Assembly: GCA_902810755.1 (NCBI GenBank) | Contig: CADDYT010000178.1 | Location: 1 to 11,987, forward strand | Origin: Chloroflexota bacterium | Lineage (GTDB): Bacteria; Chloroflexota; Ktedonobacteria; Ktedonobacterales; Ktedonobacteraceae | Direction of reading: 5' to 3' | DNA: 11,987 nucleotides | Part shown: positions 6,360 through 11,850 of the stretch, piece by piece | Layout of the letters: every line of letters starts with the position of its first letter | How positions within the stretch are numbered: the stretch's first letter is position 1 | The notes under the pieces: model-generated | Database searches by the model: none | Told to the model about the DNA's origin: nothing | The model's input: only the letters and a program-made list of their open reading frames with translations | Position numbers and translations under genes: made by a program

Positions 6360-6761
6360 TTAGAGGACAAAACTGTCGGCGAGCGGGCTGCGGGCAGTGC
6401 CATTTTCGCGCTTCTCGCCGCCCATATTCACGGTTGGCTGCGTGCCTGATGGCTGCCGGACATTTTGAGGATAGGCGTTTCCACCGGCGGCCTGAGAGCC
6501 ATTTGCCGGGGTCGGCTGGATGGTCTGAAGAGCCTGCAACGCACCCTGCGTCGGCCCGTTTGCCGCGGATGAGGGGCCGCCCTCGATAGCGAGCTGAACC
6601 GTCTTGCCTTCGATGACGACCGCGATGCCAATGCCTCGCCGCAAATCGGCCAGCTGGCGGCGCAACTCACGGTTTTCCGCCTCTAAGGCGTCCATCAATT
6701 TCTTTTGTTCCAGCAGCATCTGCGCGATGCCTTCAAAACCTGCGCTAGCAGCACGATCCAT
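6360..6761 (-). CDS. Small coiled-coil protein with disordered tail, unknown function
   Basis: 133 residues. Residues about 10-42 (MLLEQKKLMDALEAENRELR) form a heptad-patterned coiled coil; a short beta-like segment follows (GIAVVIEGKTVQLAIEGG, about 45-62), and the remainder is a Gly/Pro/Gln/Asn-rich tail expected to be disordered. The start is decided by AGGAGG ending 8 bases before the ATG at 6761; the frame continues open to 6881 but that extension would overlap coaBC and has no comparable ribosome site. It lies 89 bases downstream of the coaBC stop on the same strand and may be co-transcribed. No family recognised; the coiled coil suggests oligomerisation or a partner protein. Confidence 0.75.
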   Translation of the reverse strand: MDRAASAGFEGIAQMLLEQKKLMDALEAENRELRRQLADLRRGIGIAVVIEGKTVQLAIEGGPSSAANGPTQGALQALQTIQPTPANGSQAAGGNAYPQNVRQPSGTQPTVNMGGEKRENGTARSPLADSFVL

Positions 6762-6777
6762 AGTGGATTCCTCCTGC

Positions 6778-6790
6778 GTACTTCGAGTAC
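6778..6790. promoter_or_regulatory. Short palindrome just upstream of the coiled-coil gene
   Basis: GTACT-TCG-AGTAC is a perfect 5-bp inverted repeat about 5 bases upstream of the AGGAGG ribosome site, in the gap between coaBC and the coiled-coil gene. It could be an operator half-site pair or a small leader hairpin; it may also be chance. Confidence 0.25.
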
Positions 6791-6850
6791 TTAATAATTC
6801 AAACACAAATTGTCCCATCACAGCGCCACACCTCCCCACTTCTGTCGTAC

Positions 6851-8113
6851 TCAATGCAACAATGGTACGATCCGATCCCAAATGGCAGCCGCAACGCCTG
6901 TTTTGGGCATTACAGGCAAATCCTCTTTTTCCCCTGTCGCATGGAAGATGAGAACTTTATTCGTATCTGTGCCGAAGCCGCTATCGGCACGGCTGACATC
7001 ATTGGCGACCAGCAAATCCAGATGCTTGCTGATCAATTTGGTGCGCGCATAGGCCTCGATGTTGTGTGTCTCGGCTGCGAAGCCCACACGCACCAGGCGT
7101 TTCCCCGGCTGATCCTTGCCTGTCTGCCCTGCTTCATCCTGTGCGGCGAGTTCCCCCAGGATATCTGGATTCCGTACCAGATGAAGGGTAAACCCGCCCT
7201 CCTCGTCAAATTCCTCCTCCCTTGCTCCACCACCACCTTCTTTTTTCAGTTTGTGCGCTCGCGCCGCTGCCGGGCGAAAATCGGCGACGGCAGCGCTCAT
7301 GACCAGCGCATCGGCGTCTGCGATGGCCGCCTGGACGGCATCGCGCATCTGCAACGCCGTTTCGACCCGGCGCAGCTCTATGCCATAGGGCGGCTCCAGC
7401 GCCACCGGGCCGGAGATCAAGAGAACCTGCGCGCCCCGGTCTCTTGCCTCCTCGGCCAGAGCATAGCCCATTTTGCCCGACGAGCGATTCCCTACGTAAC
7501 GCACCGGGTCGATTGGTTCCTGCGTGCCTCCGGCGGTGATGACGACGCGGCGACCGGCCAGGTCTCCGTTGCGCCCCAGCGTCATACGGATGGCCGCCAG
7601 TAAGACCGGCGTTTCCGGCAGCCGCCCCGGGCCGACCGCTCCCGATGCCAGCCGTCCTACTTCCGGCTCGACAATCACCGCCCCTCGCTCCCGTAGCAGG
7701 CGCAGGTTTTCCTGCGTTGCCGGGTGCGTGTACATCTCTTTGTACATCGCCGGCGCCAGCAGCAGGGGAGCGCGCGTCGCCAGAGCCACGGCGGTCAGCA
7801 TATTGTCGGCCATGCCGTGAGCCAGCTTCGCAATCGTGTTGGCAGTGGCCGGTACAACTGCCAGCAGCTCAGCCTGTTCCGCCAGGGCGATGTGCGTCTC
7901 CGCCGCTTTCCCTGAAGGCTCCCAGAGATCGCTATAGACGGGCCGGTGGCTCATCGTTGAGAAGGTCAGAGGCCGCACGAACGCTTCCGCGTGTTCCGTC
8001 ATGACCACATCAACCAGAGCCCCTGCCTGTTGCAGGCGACTTACCAGCTCGACTGCTTTATATGAAGCAATCCCCCCACAGATTCCGACGATGATATGCC
8101 TGTTCAGTAACAC
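6851..8113 (-). CDS. coaBC: Bifunctional phosphopantothenoylcysteine decarboxylase / phosphopantothenate-cysteine ligase
   Basis: Two steps of coenzyme A synthesis: CoaB joins cysteine to 4'-phosphopantothenate using CTP, and CoaC (FMN-dependent) decarboxylates the product. The 420-residue length is normal. CoaC part (about 1-180): GICGGIASYKA at 10-20, catalytic His74 (ETHIALAEQAE), PATANTIAKLAHGMADNM. CoaB part (about 186-420): VVITAGGTQEPIDPVRY, NRSSGKMG with Asn209, AAVADFRP, and Lys288 in HKLKKE, followed by a Gly/Glu-rich insertion (292-307). Relative to E. coli Dfp (numbering shifted by one), Asn125 is Tyr124 (PAMYKEMY) and Cys158 is Ser157 (LASGAVGPGR). The frame is open to 8335, but sequence above 8113 runs into a repeat. 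GTG 8113 fits family starts, though its ribosome site (AGGGAAC, about 15 bases away) is weak. Confidence 0.93.
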   Translation of the reverse strand: MLLNRHIIVGICGGIASYKAVELVSRLQQAGALVDVVMTEHAEAFVRPLTFSTMSHRPVYSDLWEPSGKAAETHIALAEQAELLAVVPATANTIAKLAHGMADNMLTAVALATRAPLLLAPAMYKEMYTHPATQENLRLLRERGAVIVEPEVGRLASGAVGPGRLPETPVLLAAIRMTLGRNGDLAGRRVVITAGGTQEPIDPVRYVGNRSSGKMGYALAEEARDRGAQVLLISGPVALEPPYGIELRRVETALQMRDAVQAAIADADALVMSAAVADFRPAAARAHKLKKEGGGGAREEEFDEEGGFTLHLVRNPDILGELAAQDEAGQTGKDQPGKRLVRVGFAAETHNIEAYARTKLISKHLDLLVANDVSRADSGFGTDTNKVLIFHATGEKEDLPVMPKTGVAAAIWDRIVPLLH

Positions 8114-8446
8114 TGTCTGTACTGTTTGTTCCCTGTTGTCGTGTGTATTGCGTTCCGTCTTTTTGCTCGTTCCCAGAACACGAACCGCCTGCAAGAACAC
8201 TTCTACCTTAGCATAGAAGAGATAGACGCGCAAGATATATGCCAGGAAGTACCATTGTATAATGAACGAGAGAAGCAGGCGGAGTGAACCAGGCCACCCG
8301 CAAGGGGATGGCCCTACTATACGCAGAGCATTCATAGGGCCTGGGGAGCCGTCGGGTATAGTAGGGCCATCCCCTTGCGGGTGGCCTGGTTCACTTCACA
8401 CTGGCTTACATTAACGCCTATGATTGCCGTCTCTATTAGTAATAAA
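8114..8446. other. Intergenic region upstream of coaBC
   Basis: About 330 bases without a convincing gene. It must hold the coaBC promoter, but no clear -35/-10 pair stands out; an AT-rich TTATACAAT (minus strand, near 8255-8265) is the best -10-like spot. The main content is the large inverted repeat at 8283-8395. The plus-strand frame from 8375 and the upstream part of the coaBC frame are not credible proteins, because both run through the repeat arms. Confidence 0.6.
8283..8395. repeat. Perfect 40-bp inverted repeat, REP-doublet-like
   Basis: The arms at 8283-8322 and 8356-8395 are exact inverse complements over 40 bases, around a 33-base loop. Each arm can itself fold: GGCCACCC (8292-8299) pairs with GGGATGGCC-like sequence (8305-8313) with one bulged base. 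So the element is two hairpin units in opposite orientation, the layout of REP doublets or REPINs. No transposase frame or target duplication is seen at its edges. It lies about 170 bases upstream of the coaBC start. Confidence 0.92.
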
Positions 8447-8566
8447 CTACACTCGCACGTCCTTTCGCTTGAGGAAGTAGCCAGTAAGGATAGCAAGCAG
8501 CACAATCATGACGATCAGGGCGAACCACATGAGCAGGAGGTGGGTGATGGCGATAAGACGAAACAT
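8447..8566 (-). CDS. Possible 39-residue single-pass membrane peptide
   Basis: ATG at 8566 to TAG at 8447. The product begins MFRLIAITHLLLMWFALIVM and goes on through VLLAILTGYFLKRKD to a short basic end: one long hydrophobic helix (about residues 9-32) followed by KRKD, a typical inside-positive anchor. There is no good Shine-Dalgarno: a U/C- and A-rich stretch and a perfect hairpin (8582-8612) lie directly upstream. The frame upstream is open but has no start codon, so an alternative is the tail of a decayed gene. It follows the lipoprotein gene on the same strand. Confidence 0.4.
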   Translation of the reverse strand: MFRLIAITHLLLMWFALIVMIVLLAILTGYFLKRKDVRV

Positions 8567-8581
8567 TTGCGCGAAAAGTTT

Positions 8582-8612
8582 GAAGAAAGAAATTTGAAAG
8601 ATTTCTTTCTTC
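8582..8612. promoter_or_regulatory. Perfect 12-bp hairpin before the small membrane peptide
   Basis: GAAGAAAGAAAT (8582-8593) and ATTTCTTTCTTC (8601-8612) pair exactly around TTGAAAG. It ends 15 bases upstream of the ATG at 8566 (minus strand), where it could act as a weak terminator of the preceding gene or a leader structure. The purine/pyrimidine style matches the hairpin at 10489-10518. Confidence 0.55.
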
Positions 8613-8618
8613 GAGATG

Positions 8619-8662
8619 CAGAGAAGTTCTCAGCTGCTTCCGGGAATGCGAGAGCTTCTCTG
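8619..8662. repeat. Imperfect inverted repeat downstream of the lipoprotein gene
   Basis: CAGAGAAGTTCTC (8619-8631) and GAGAGCTTCTCTG (8650-8662) are inverse complements with one mismatch. The 18-base centre can add a small GC stem. It is the middle one of three adjacent hairpins between the lipoprotein gene and the small membrane peptide. Confidence 0.5.
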
Positions 8663-8675
8663 TCTTATTGAGCCT

Positions 8676-8695
8676 GGAGATGTGATGTCATCTCC
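8676..8695 (-). terminator. Hairpin after the lipoprotein gene, possible terminator
   Basis: GGAGATG (8676-8682) and CATCTCC (8689-8695) pair perfectly with a six-base loop, 13 bases beyond the lipoprotein stop on the minus strand. No T-run follows, so intrinsic termination is uncertain; it may instead protect the 3' end of the transcript. Confidence 0.4.
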
Positions 8696-8708
8696 CTCTA
8701 CCAATTTA

Positions 8709-9179
8709 TCAGCAACTAGAGACGAGCGTGTTCCACCAACTGCCATTAGAGCAAGGAACAAGCGAATGAAGGTGTAAAACTTGCGCGAGTGAAGAAAGGA
8801 AACTGCTAGTTGGTTCGCGGACATCCCTTTGACTGAGCGAGAGAGTTTGACATCCAAGAACACCTAATTTCATCTCCTTCACCAAGGTTTTTCCACGATA
8901 GAAGTCGAGACGATAGATGAGGTTGCCCGTGTTAGGCGGACAACTCATATTGGGCAACGGTGGAAGCCCATAAGCCTGCTGATAAATGTATTGGACTGCT
9001 GGCACATCCTCTATGGTCTGGCTCAATGTCGGATATTGTGGCGCATACCGATTCGTGTTGATGCGAACGACCTGCAGAGACGTTGGGCCAGACGCTGAAA
9101 CTTGTCCGCTCTGGTTGGAAGCACATCCTACAAGCAGTAGGGCAAGCAAGAGCAGAATAACTACTCCTCTCAATCTCAT
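8709..9179 (-). CDS. Small lipoprotein, unknown function
   Basis: 156 residues. MRLRGVVILLLLALLLVGCA is a clear lipoprotein signal with lipobox LVGC; Cys19 would be lipidated and the protein displayed on the outer face of the membrane. The mature part starts with a Ser/Gly/Asn-rich spacer (about 20-34), then a compact domain (VQYIYQQAYGLPPLPNMSCP, NLIYRLDFYRGKTLVKEMKL) with Cys80, Cys110, Cys143 and the terminal Cys156, which could form two disulfides. The start ATG has a weak purine tract (AAGAGAG). It lies 52 bases downstream of the PLDc_N gene on the same strand and is probably co-transcribed with it. No known domain recognised. Confidence 0.8.
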   Translation of the reverse strand: MRLRGVVILLLLALLLVGCASNQSGQVSASGPTSLQVVRINTNRYAPQYPTLSQTIEDVPAVQYIYQQAYGLPPLPNMSCPPNTGNLIYRLDFYRGKTLVKEMKLGVLGCQTLSLSQRDVREPTSSFLSSLAQVLHLHSLVPCSNGSWWNTLVSSC

Positions 9180-9231
9180 AAAGCTCTCTTTAAAAATTTA
9201 GATGCGATTGCCCTGCGTGTAATGCTCATAT

Positions 9232-9603
9232 TTACCTATCAAACATTTGAGGTGCCTCTGGATAGCTCGCTTCTGGTTGATCATACTGCGATTGTGTGTG
9301 TGGCTGTTGCTCCTGTTGTTGATAATTTTGCCGTAGCTCTTGTGGTGGTTGGTATCCTTGCTGGTAAGGCCGATAAACCAGTTTCATTTCTGGTTCCTGC
9401 TTACGTCGCGAGTTGCTTACAAGCAGGCGGCCAATAAAAAGGTAAATGAATCCTCCGATTGGTTGAGCAAAGAGGATGACAAGTAGCCAGAGGATTTTCT
9501 CGCTCGTACTTAATCTTTTGTTTGTTATGCAATCAATAAGCATCCAGACCCATACGAGCAGGATGACAATAATCACCAGAAGAGGTAGCCAATGATGAAA
9601 CAA
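9232..9603 (-). CDS. PLDc_N-type two-helix membrane protein with Gln/Pro-rich tail
   Basis: Two membrane helices (about residues 5-24 and 37-59) in the pattern of the phospholipase D-nuclease N-terminal domain: WMLIDCITNK after the first helix, then KILWLLVILFAQPIGGFIYLFIGR. Proteins with only this domain are common small membrane proteins of unknown role and lack the HKD catalytic motifs; no enzyme activity is implied. The last 55 or so residues are hydrophilic and Gln/Tyr/Pro-rich, probably disordered. The start is unsettled: a TTG at 9603 has GAGGGA 5 bases upstream, whereas the longer frame begins with TTG at 9624 without a ribosome site. I chose 9603 (123 residues). It leads an apparent two-gene unit with the lipoprotein. 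Confidence 0.75.
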   Translation of the reverse strand: MFHHWLPLLVIIVILLVWVWMLIDCITNKRLSTSEKILWLLVILFAQPIGGFIYLFIGRLLVSNSRRKQEPEMKLVYRPYQQGYQPPQELRQNYQQQEQQPHTQSQYDQPEASYPEAPQMFDR

Positions 9604-9643
9604 CTTTATCCCTCGCAATCTCAATGCGCATTTAAAGTTTCCA

Positions 9644-9675
9644 GAGGGCTGCTATTTTAGAAAACAGCAGCCCTC
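9644..9675. promoter_or_regulatory. Leader hairpin upstream of the PLDc_N gene
   Basis: GAGGGCTGCT (9644-9653) and AGCAGCCCTC (9666-9675) form a perfect 10-bp stem around a 12-base A/T-rich loop that can add TTTT/AAAA pairing. It lies between the candidate promoter (9697-9725) and the start codon, so it would be in the transcript leader. No long T-run follows on the minus strand; attenuation or message stability are options. Confidence 0.5.
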
Positions 9676-9696
9676 GCAATGTCTTCTTGATAGAAG

Positions 9697-9725
9697 TGTC
9701 TATCATACTGCTGCACATTAGTCAA
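9697..9725 (-). promoter_or_regulatory. Weak candidate promoter for the PLDc_N-lipoprotein unit
   Basis: On the minus strand TTGACT (9725-9720) is a 5/6 match to the -35 element; 17 bases on, TAGACA (9702-9697) is a poor -10. A small inverted repeat, TGATAGA-AGTG-TCTATCA (9688-9705), overlaps that -10 and could be an operator. The remainder of the 220-base gap holds no gene. Confidence 0.3.
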
Positions 9726-9846
9726 GCTCTGGAATTCGAGAGAACCATGAGGCCAGAACAGGTTAAGAGACTTGCTAGAACTGAGCAGCACTCGTTCTTG
9801 AGCGAGTCACTCACTCACAGGATTTCTGACTGAATGCCATATGATC

Positions 9847-10398
9847 CTAAAGAATGGTTATGCCTGTAATGGTTACCGTAGGGGAATAGAAATCCGTAGA
9901 TTCATACCCTATGTTTTTGGAAAAACAACTATAGGTAGTATTACCATAGTATGTACCATGATTGTGACCACTGGTCACCTCATACACGTCATATACCATA
10001 ATATTGATACCTCCTGCATTTGCAAAACATACGAGCCCCTCGTTAAAGAGGTCAAAGAAATCGTTGGGAAGTGTACAAGGGCTCACGCGATTAATGTAAG
10101 GGCTCACACCATGTTGTCCCTGAATGATACTTTGTTGTTGCTTTGCGTGCTGCTTGAGTAGGAGAGCTTGAAGCCTTGCACGCTCTTGCTTTATTAACTT
10201 TTGTGCCTCAGCAGTTGGTCCTTTCCAAATTTTTATCAACTGACCATGATCACCGAAGTATCTGATAGTGTACACATCATTCGATGTAGCCGTATGGCCC
10301 TTATTACCCCCGGTAGATGCCTGAGCAATGCCTGGGAGGCTTAAGAGGCTAAGGGCAAAACTAAGTGTGAGAATCAAAAGTAAGGTTCTGAGTTTCAT
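9847..10398 (-). CDS. Secreted protein with beta/gamma-crystallin-like C-terminal domain
   Basis: 183 residues. A signal peptide (MKLRTLLLILTLSFALSLLS, cleavage likely after AQA at about 27) is followed by a short beta segment (VYTIRYFGDHGQLIKIWKG), a helical Lys/Gln-rich stretch (62-95) and a C-terminal domain (about 105-183). In the latter, LVCFANAGG, VYEVTSGHNHG, CFSKN and TVTITGITIL follow the pattern of small secreted beta/gamma-crystallin-like proteins, a group that includes protease inhibitors such as SMPI. Cys108, Cys124 and Cys158 are present. The ATG at 10398 has AAAGGA 7 bases upstream, better than the earlier start at 10425. An inhibitor role is only a guess from the fold family. 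It is flanked by gaps of over 100 bases with hairpins, so it is likely its own transcription unit. Confidence 0.75.
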   Translation of the reverse strand: MKLRTLLLILTLSFALSLLSLPGIAQASTGGNKGHTATSNDVYTIRYFGDHGQLIKIWKGPTAEAQKLIKQERARLQALLLKQHAKQQQSIIQGQHGVSPYINRVSPCTLPNDFFDLFNEGLVCFANAGGINIMVYDVYEVTSGHNHGTYYGNTTYSCFSKNIGYESTDFYSPTVTITGITIL

Positions 10399-10450
10399 GA
10401 TCTGTCCTTTCTCTGTTGCTAGCAATGCTGGTTGTATTTGGAACTCGTTT

Positions 10451-10466
10451 CCTGCCTTAAGACAGG
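10451..10466. promoter_or_regulatory. Near-palindrome upstream of the crystallin-like gene
   Basis: CCTGCCTTAAGACAGG is symmetric at 14 of 16 positions and lies about 55 bases upstream of the ATG at 10398, where an operator or promoter-proximal site could be. No supporting second copy is seen in the window. Confidence 0.25.
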
Positions 10467-10488
10467 ATCACTAAGATTCGTGAAAGGC

Positions 10489-10518
10489 GAAGAAGAGATA
10501 GTTGTTCATCTCTTCTTC
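10489..10518. terminator. Perfect 11-bp hairpin after the six-cysteine protein gene
   Basis: GAAGAAGAGAT (10489-10499) and ATCTCTTCTTC (10508-10518) pair exactly with an eight-base loop, 10 bases beyond the stop of the gene at 10529-11146 (minus strand). A pyrimidine-rich stretch but no true T-run follows. Position fits a terminator or a 3'-end protecting structure. Confidence 0.5.
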
Positions 10519-10528
10519 ATGGAAAGGA

Positions 10529-11146
10529 TCAATCGAAATTGTCACTAACGTTGTTATTCTGTGAGTTTGCGATACTCTGAATGATGAAAGGGTCACTGCC
10601 ACCAAACAGATATGTCGCAGTGTAATCGCCCTCAGAAACAACGTTGTAAGAGCTATCCTGATAATGGCCACAATACGTGTTATTGACTCCTGTGTAAGGT
10701 GGGTAATTCCAATCACCAGAGGTGCAATTTTGAAAGGTGACCTTGGGGAGAGTACAATTCCCTGGATACGAGAAGGTCGTCCTGAGAACTGCACCAAAAA
10801 GGCGTGCCGGGCCATAGAAAGTGGCCGAGTGAGTGGTTGAGCCTGTAGGGCACGATGATGATGGATGCACACCATGATAACTAGTGCCAACCCATACAGT
10901 TTTTGATACGAGTTCGACCGTACAGGCCTGGGGGCTGGAAGCGAGTTCAGGGAATCTTTTCAGCAGGGCATCACATAGTTTCTTTGGCAGCTGCATTGTC
11001 CGTGTTTCTGTTCGTGACCATGTTTGCTTTCCACTAGAGAGGTTGTTTAATGATGGACCTGCTGCATGTGCCAGTGAGACGCTACTCAACAAAGAAATTG
11101 TGAGCATCAAAAAAGTGATGACGACGCTGGACTGAATTTTGCGCAT
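10529..11146 (-). CDS. Secreted six-cysteine protein, unknown function
   Basis: 205 residues. The signal peptide (MRKIQSSVVITFLMLTISLL, cleavage likely after AHA at about 28) is followed by a mature protein of about 177 residues with six cysteines (58, 75, 99, 131, 141, 159), enough for three disulfides. It is rich in Ser, Thr, Asn and Tyr, with segments such as TATFYG-like SATFYGPARLFGAVLRTTFS and GDYTATYLFGGSDPF that suggest beta structure. The ATG at 11146 has a very good AGGAGG 4 bases upstream; the longer frame from 11170 does not. No family recognised. It is the first of the exported-protein genes on this strand, and a hairpin follows its stop. Confidence 0.78.
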   Translation of the reverse strand: MRKIQSSVVITFLMLTISLLSSVSLAHAAGPSLNNLSSGKQTWSRTETRTMQLPKKLCDALLKRFPELASSPQACTVELVSKTVWVGTSYHGVHPSSSCPTGSTTHSATFYGPARLFGAVLRTTFSYPGNCTLPKVTFQNCTSGDWNYPPYTGVNNTYCGHYQDSSYNVVSEGDYTATYLFGGSDPFIIQSIANSQNNNVSDNFD

Positions 11147-11212
11147 AAAACCTCCTGTTCTGCTATACACCTGCTCTTTAGTATTGATGTTCAGGCCACT
11201 AAGAATCTACCT

Positions 11213-11243
11213 TGAACGAGCTGTCAGGAATTAAGCTTGTTCA
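11213..11243. promoter_or_regulatory. Inverted repeat upstream of the six-cysteine gene
   Basis: TGAACGAGCT (11213-11222) and AGCTTGTTCA (11234-11243) are inverse complements except for one G-T position, separated by 11 bases. It lies about 70 bases upstream of the start at 11146, in range for an operator or a leader structure. Confidence 0.35.
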
Positions 11244-11253
11244 CGATGGATGC

Positions 11254-11284
11254 CTGTTAGAACCTAAATATCAATAACTAACAG
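11254..11284. promoter_or_regulatory. Second inverted repeat upstream of the six-cysteine gene
   Basis: CTGTTAG (11254-11260) and CTAACAG (11278-11284) pair perfectly across 17 A/T-rich bases. Half-sites separated by about two helical turns would suit a dimeric regulator. It neighbours the repeat at 11213-11243. Confidence 0.3.
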
Positions 11285-11408
11285 AAATGTACCTGATGAT
11301 AGTGTTTCTCCTTTCTAACGATGAAAACGTACTTCACAAGGCATAGCCTCTACAGGAAAATATACCCAACCACAGGCCAATCATGCCCTGTTTTATGCCC
11401 GAATTTCT

Positions 11409-11474
11409 GCCGCACAAATGCGGATTTTTTGCGGTACAAATGCGGATTTTTTGCCGCACAAGTGCCGTAAAAAG
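11409..11474. repeat. Three 22-bp tandem repeats with T-runs
   Basis: Copies at 11409-11430, 11431-11452 and 11453-11474 follow the pattern GCCGCACAAATGCGG then ATTTTTT, the third diverged (GTGCCG, then a run of A). In the first copy CCGCA-CAAA-TGCGG is a 5-bp stem followed by TTTTTT, a small terminator-like module. TGCGG of one copy can also pair with CCGCA of the third. No gene ends here on the plus strand. Confidence 0.8.
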
Positions 11475-11649
11475 AGGGAAGAGGCCCTGGTATCAGCGAA
11501 AGAGACATAATTTACTTTCCATACCCTTATTACCCTACATTCCCGTTCACATTATGTACACAAAGCATTCACACTGCTCAAACAATGTTAATTCATAACA
11601 TACAAATGTTGTACCTATCGCTTCTTTCATGCAGTTTTCCAGTGTAAAT

Positions 11650-11850
11650 CTAAAAATAGCCTCTTTTCCCCCTTGACAACCGTCCAGCTAAGAGGATACT
11701 CTTCTCTTGTGCCGTTAGCTTGATGGGGACTGACAGCCATGTTGGGGGGAGATTCTGGATGGCAATTCTTCTGGCAGCGAGCCGTTCGGGCTTTATCTGA
11801 CAGAGATGATCTTGCTTGATCTCAAGCATGAAGCGGGAGGTTCTTCTCAA
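11650..11850 (-). CDS. Doubtful 66-codon frame near the right edge
   Basis: The frame opens with TTG at 11850, has no ribosome site, and encodes a basic peptide (RFMLEIKQDHLCQIKPERLA, then LPPTWLSVPIKLTAQEKSIL). It stays open upstream to about 11955 without a good start codon. A second frame starting at ATG 11961 (MNISVFQKMAGTRKTKECTV) stops just before a run of C, so the two could be a single gene broken by a frameshift. No family recognised; it may be a gene remnant. Confidence 0.2.
   Translation of the reverse strand: MRRTSRFMLEIKQDHLCQIKPERLAARRIAIQNLPPTWLSVPIKLTAQEKSILLAGRLSRGKRGYF

Noticed and set aside
8114..8335. Longer N-terminus for CoaBC
   Set aside because: It would translate one arm of the 40-bp inverted repeat and add about 74 residues not expected in CoaBC.
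8283..8395. Insertion sequence ends
   Set aside because: Only 33 bases lie between the arms, too little for a transposase, and no target-site duplication is visible.
8375..8671. Plus-strand frame of 98 codons
   Set aside because: It begins in the inverted repeat arm and crosses two hairpins; no ribosome site and protein-like composition is better on the minus strand.
11409..11474. CRISPR array
   Set aside because: The 22-bp units are directly adjacent with no unique spacers, and no cas gene is present.
11383..11598. Plus-strand frame of 71 codons over the 22-bp repeats
   Set aside because: Its middle is merely translation of the tandem repeat, with no ribosome site or domain.
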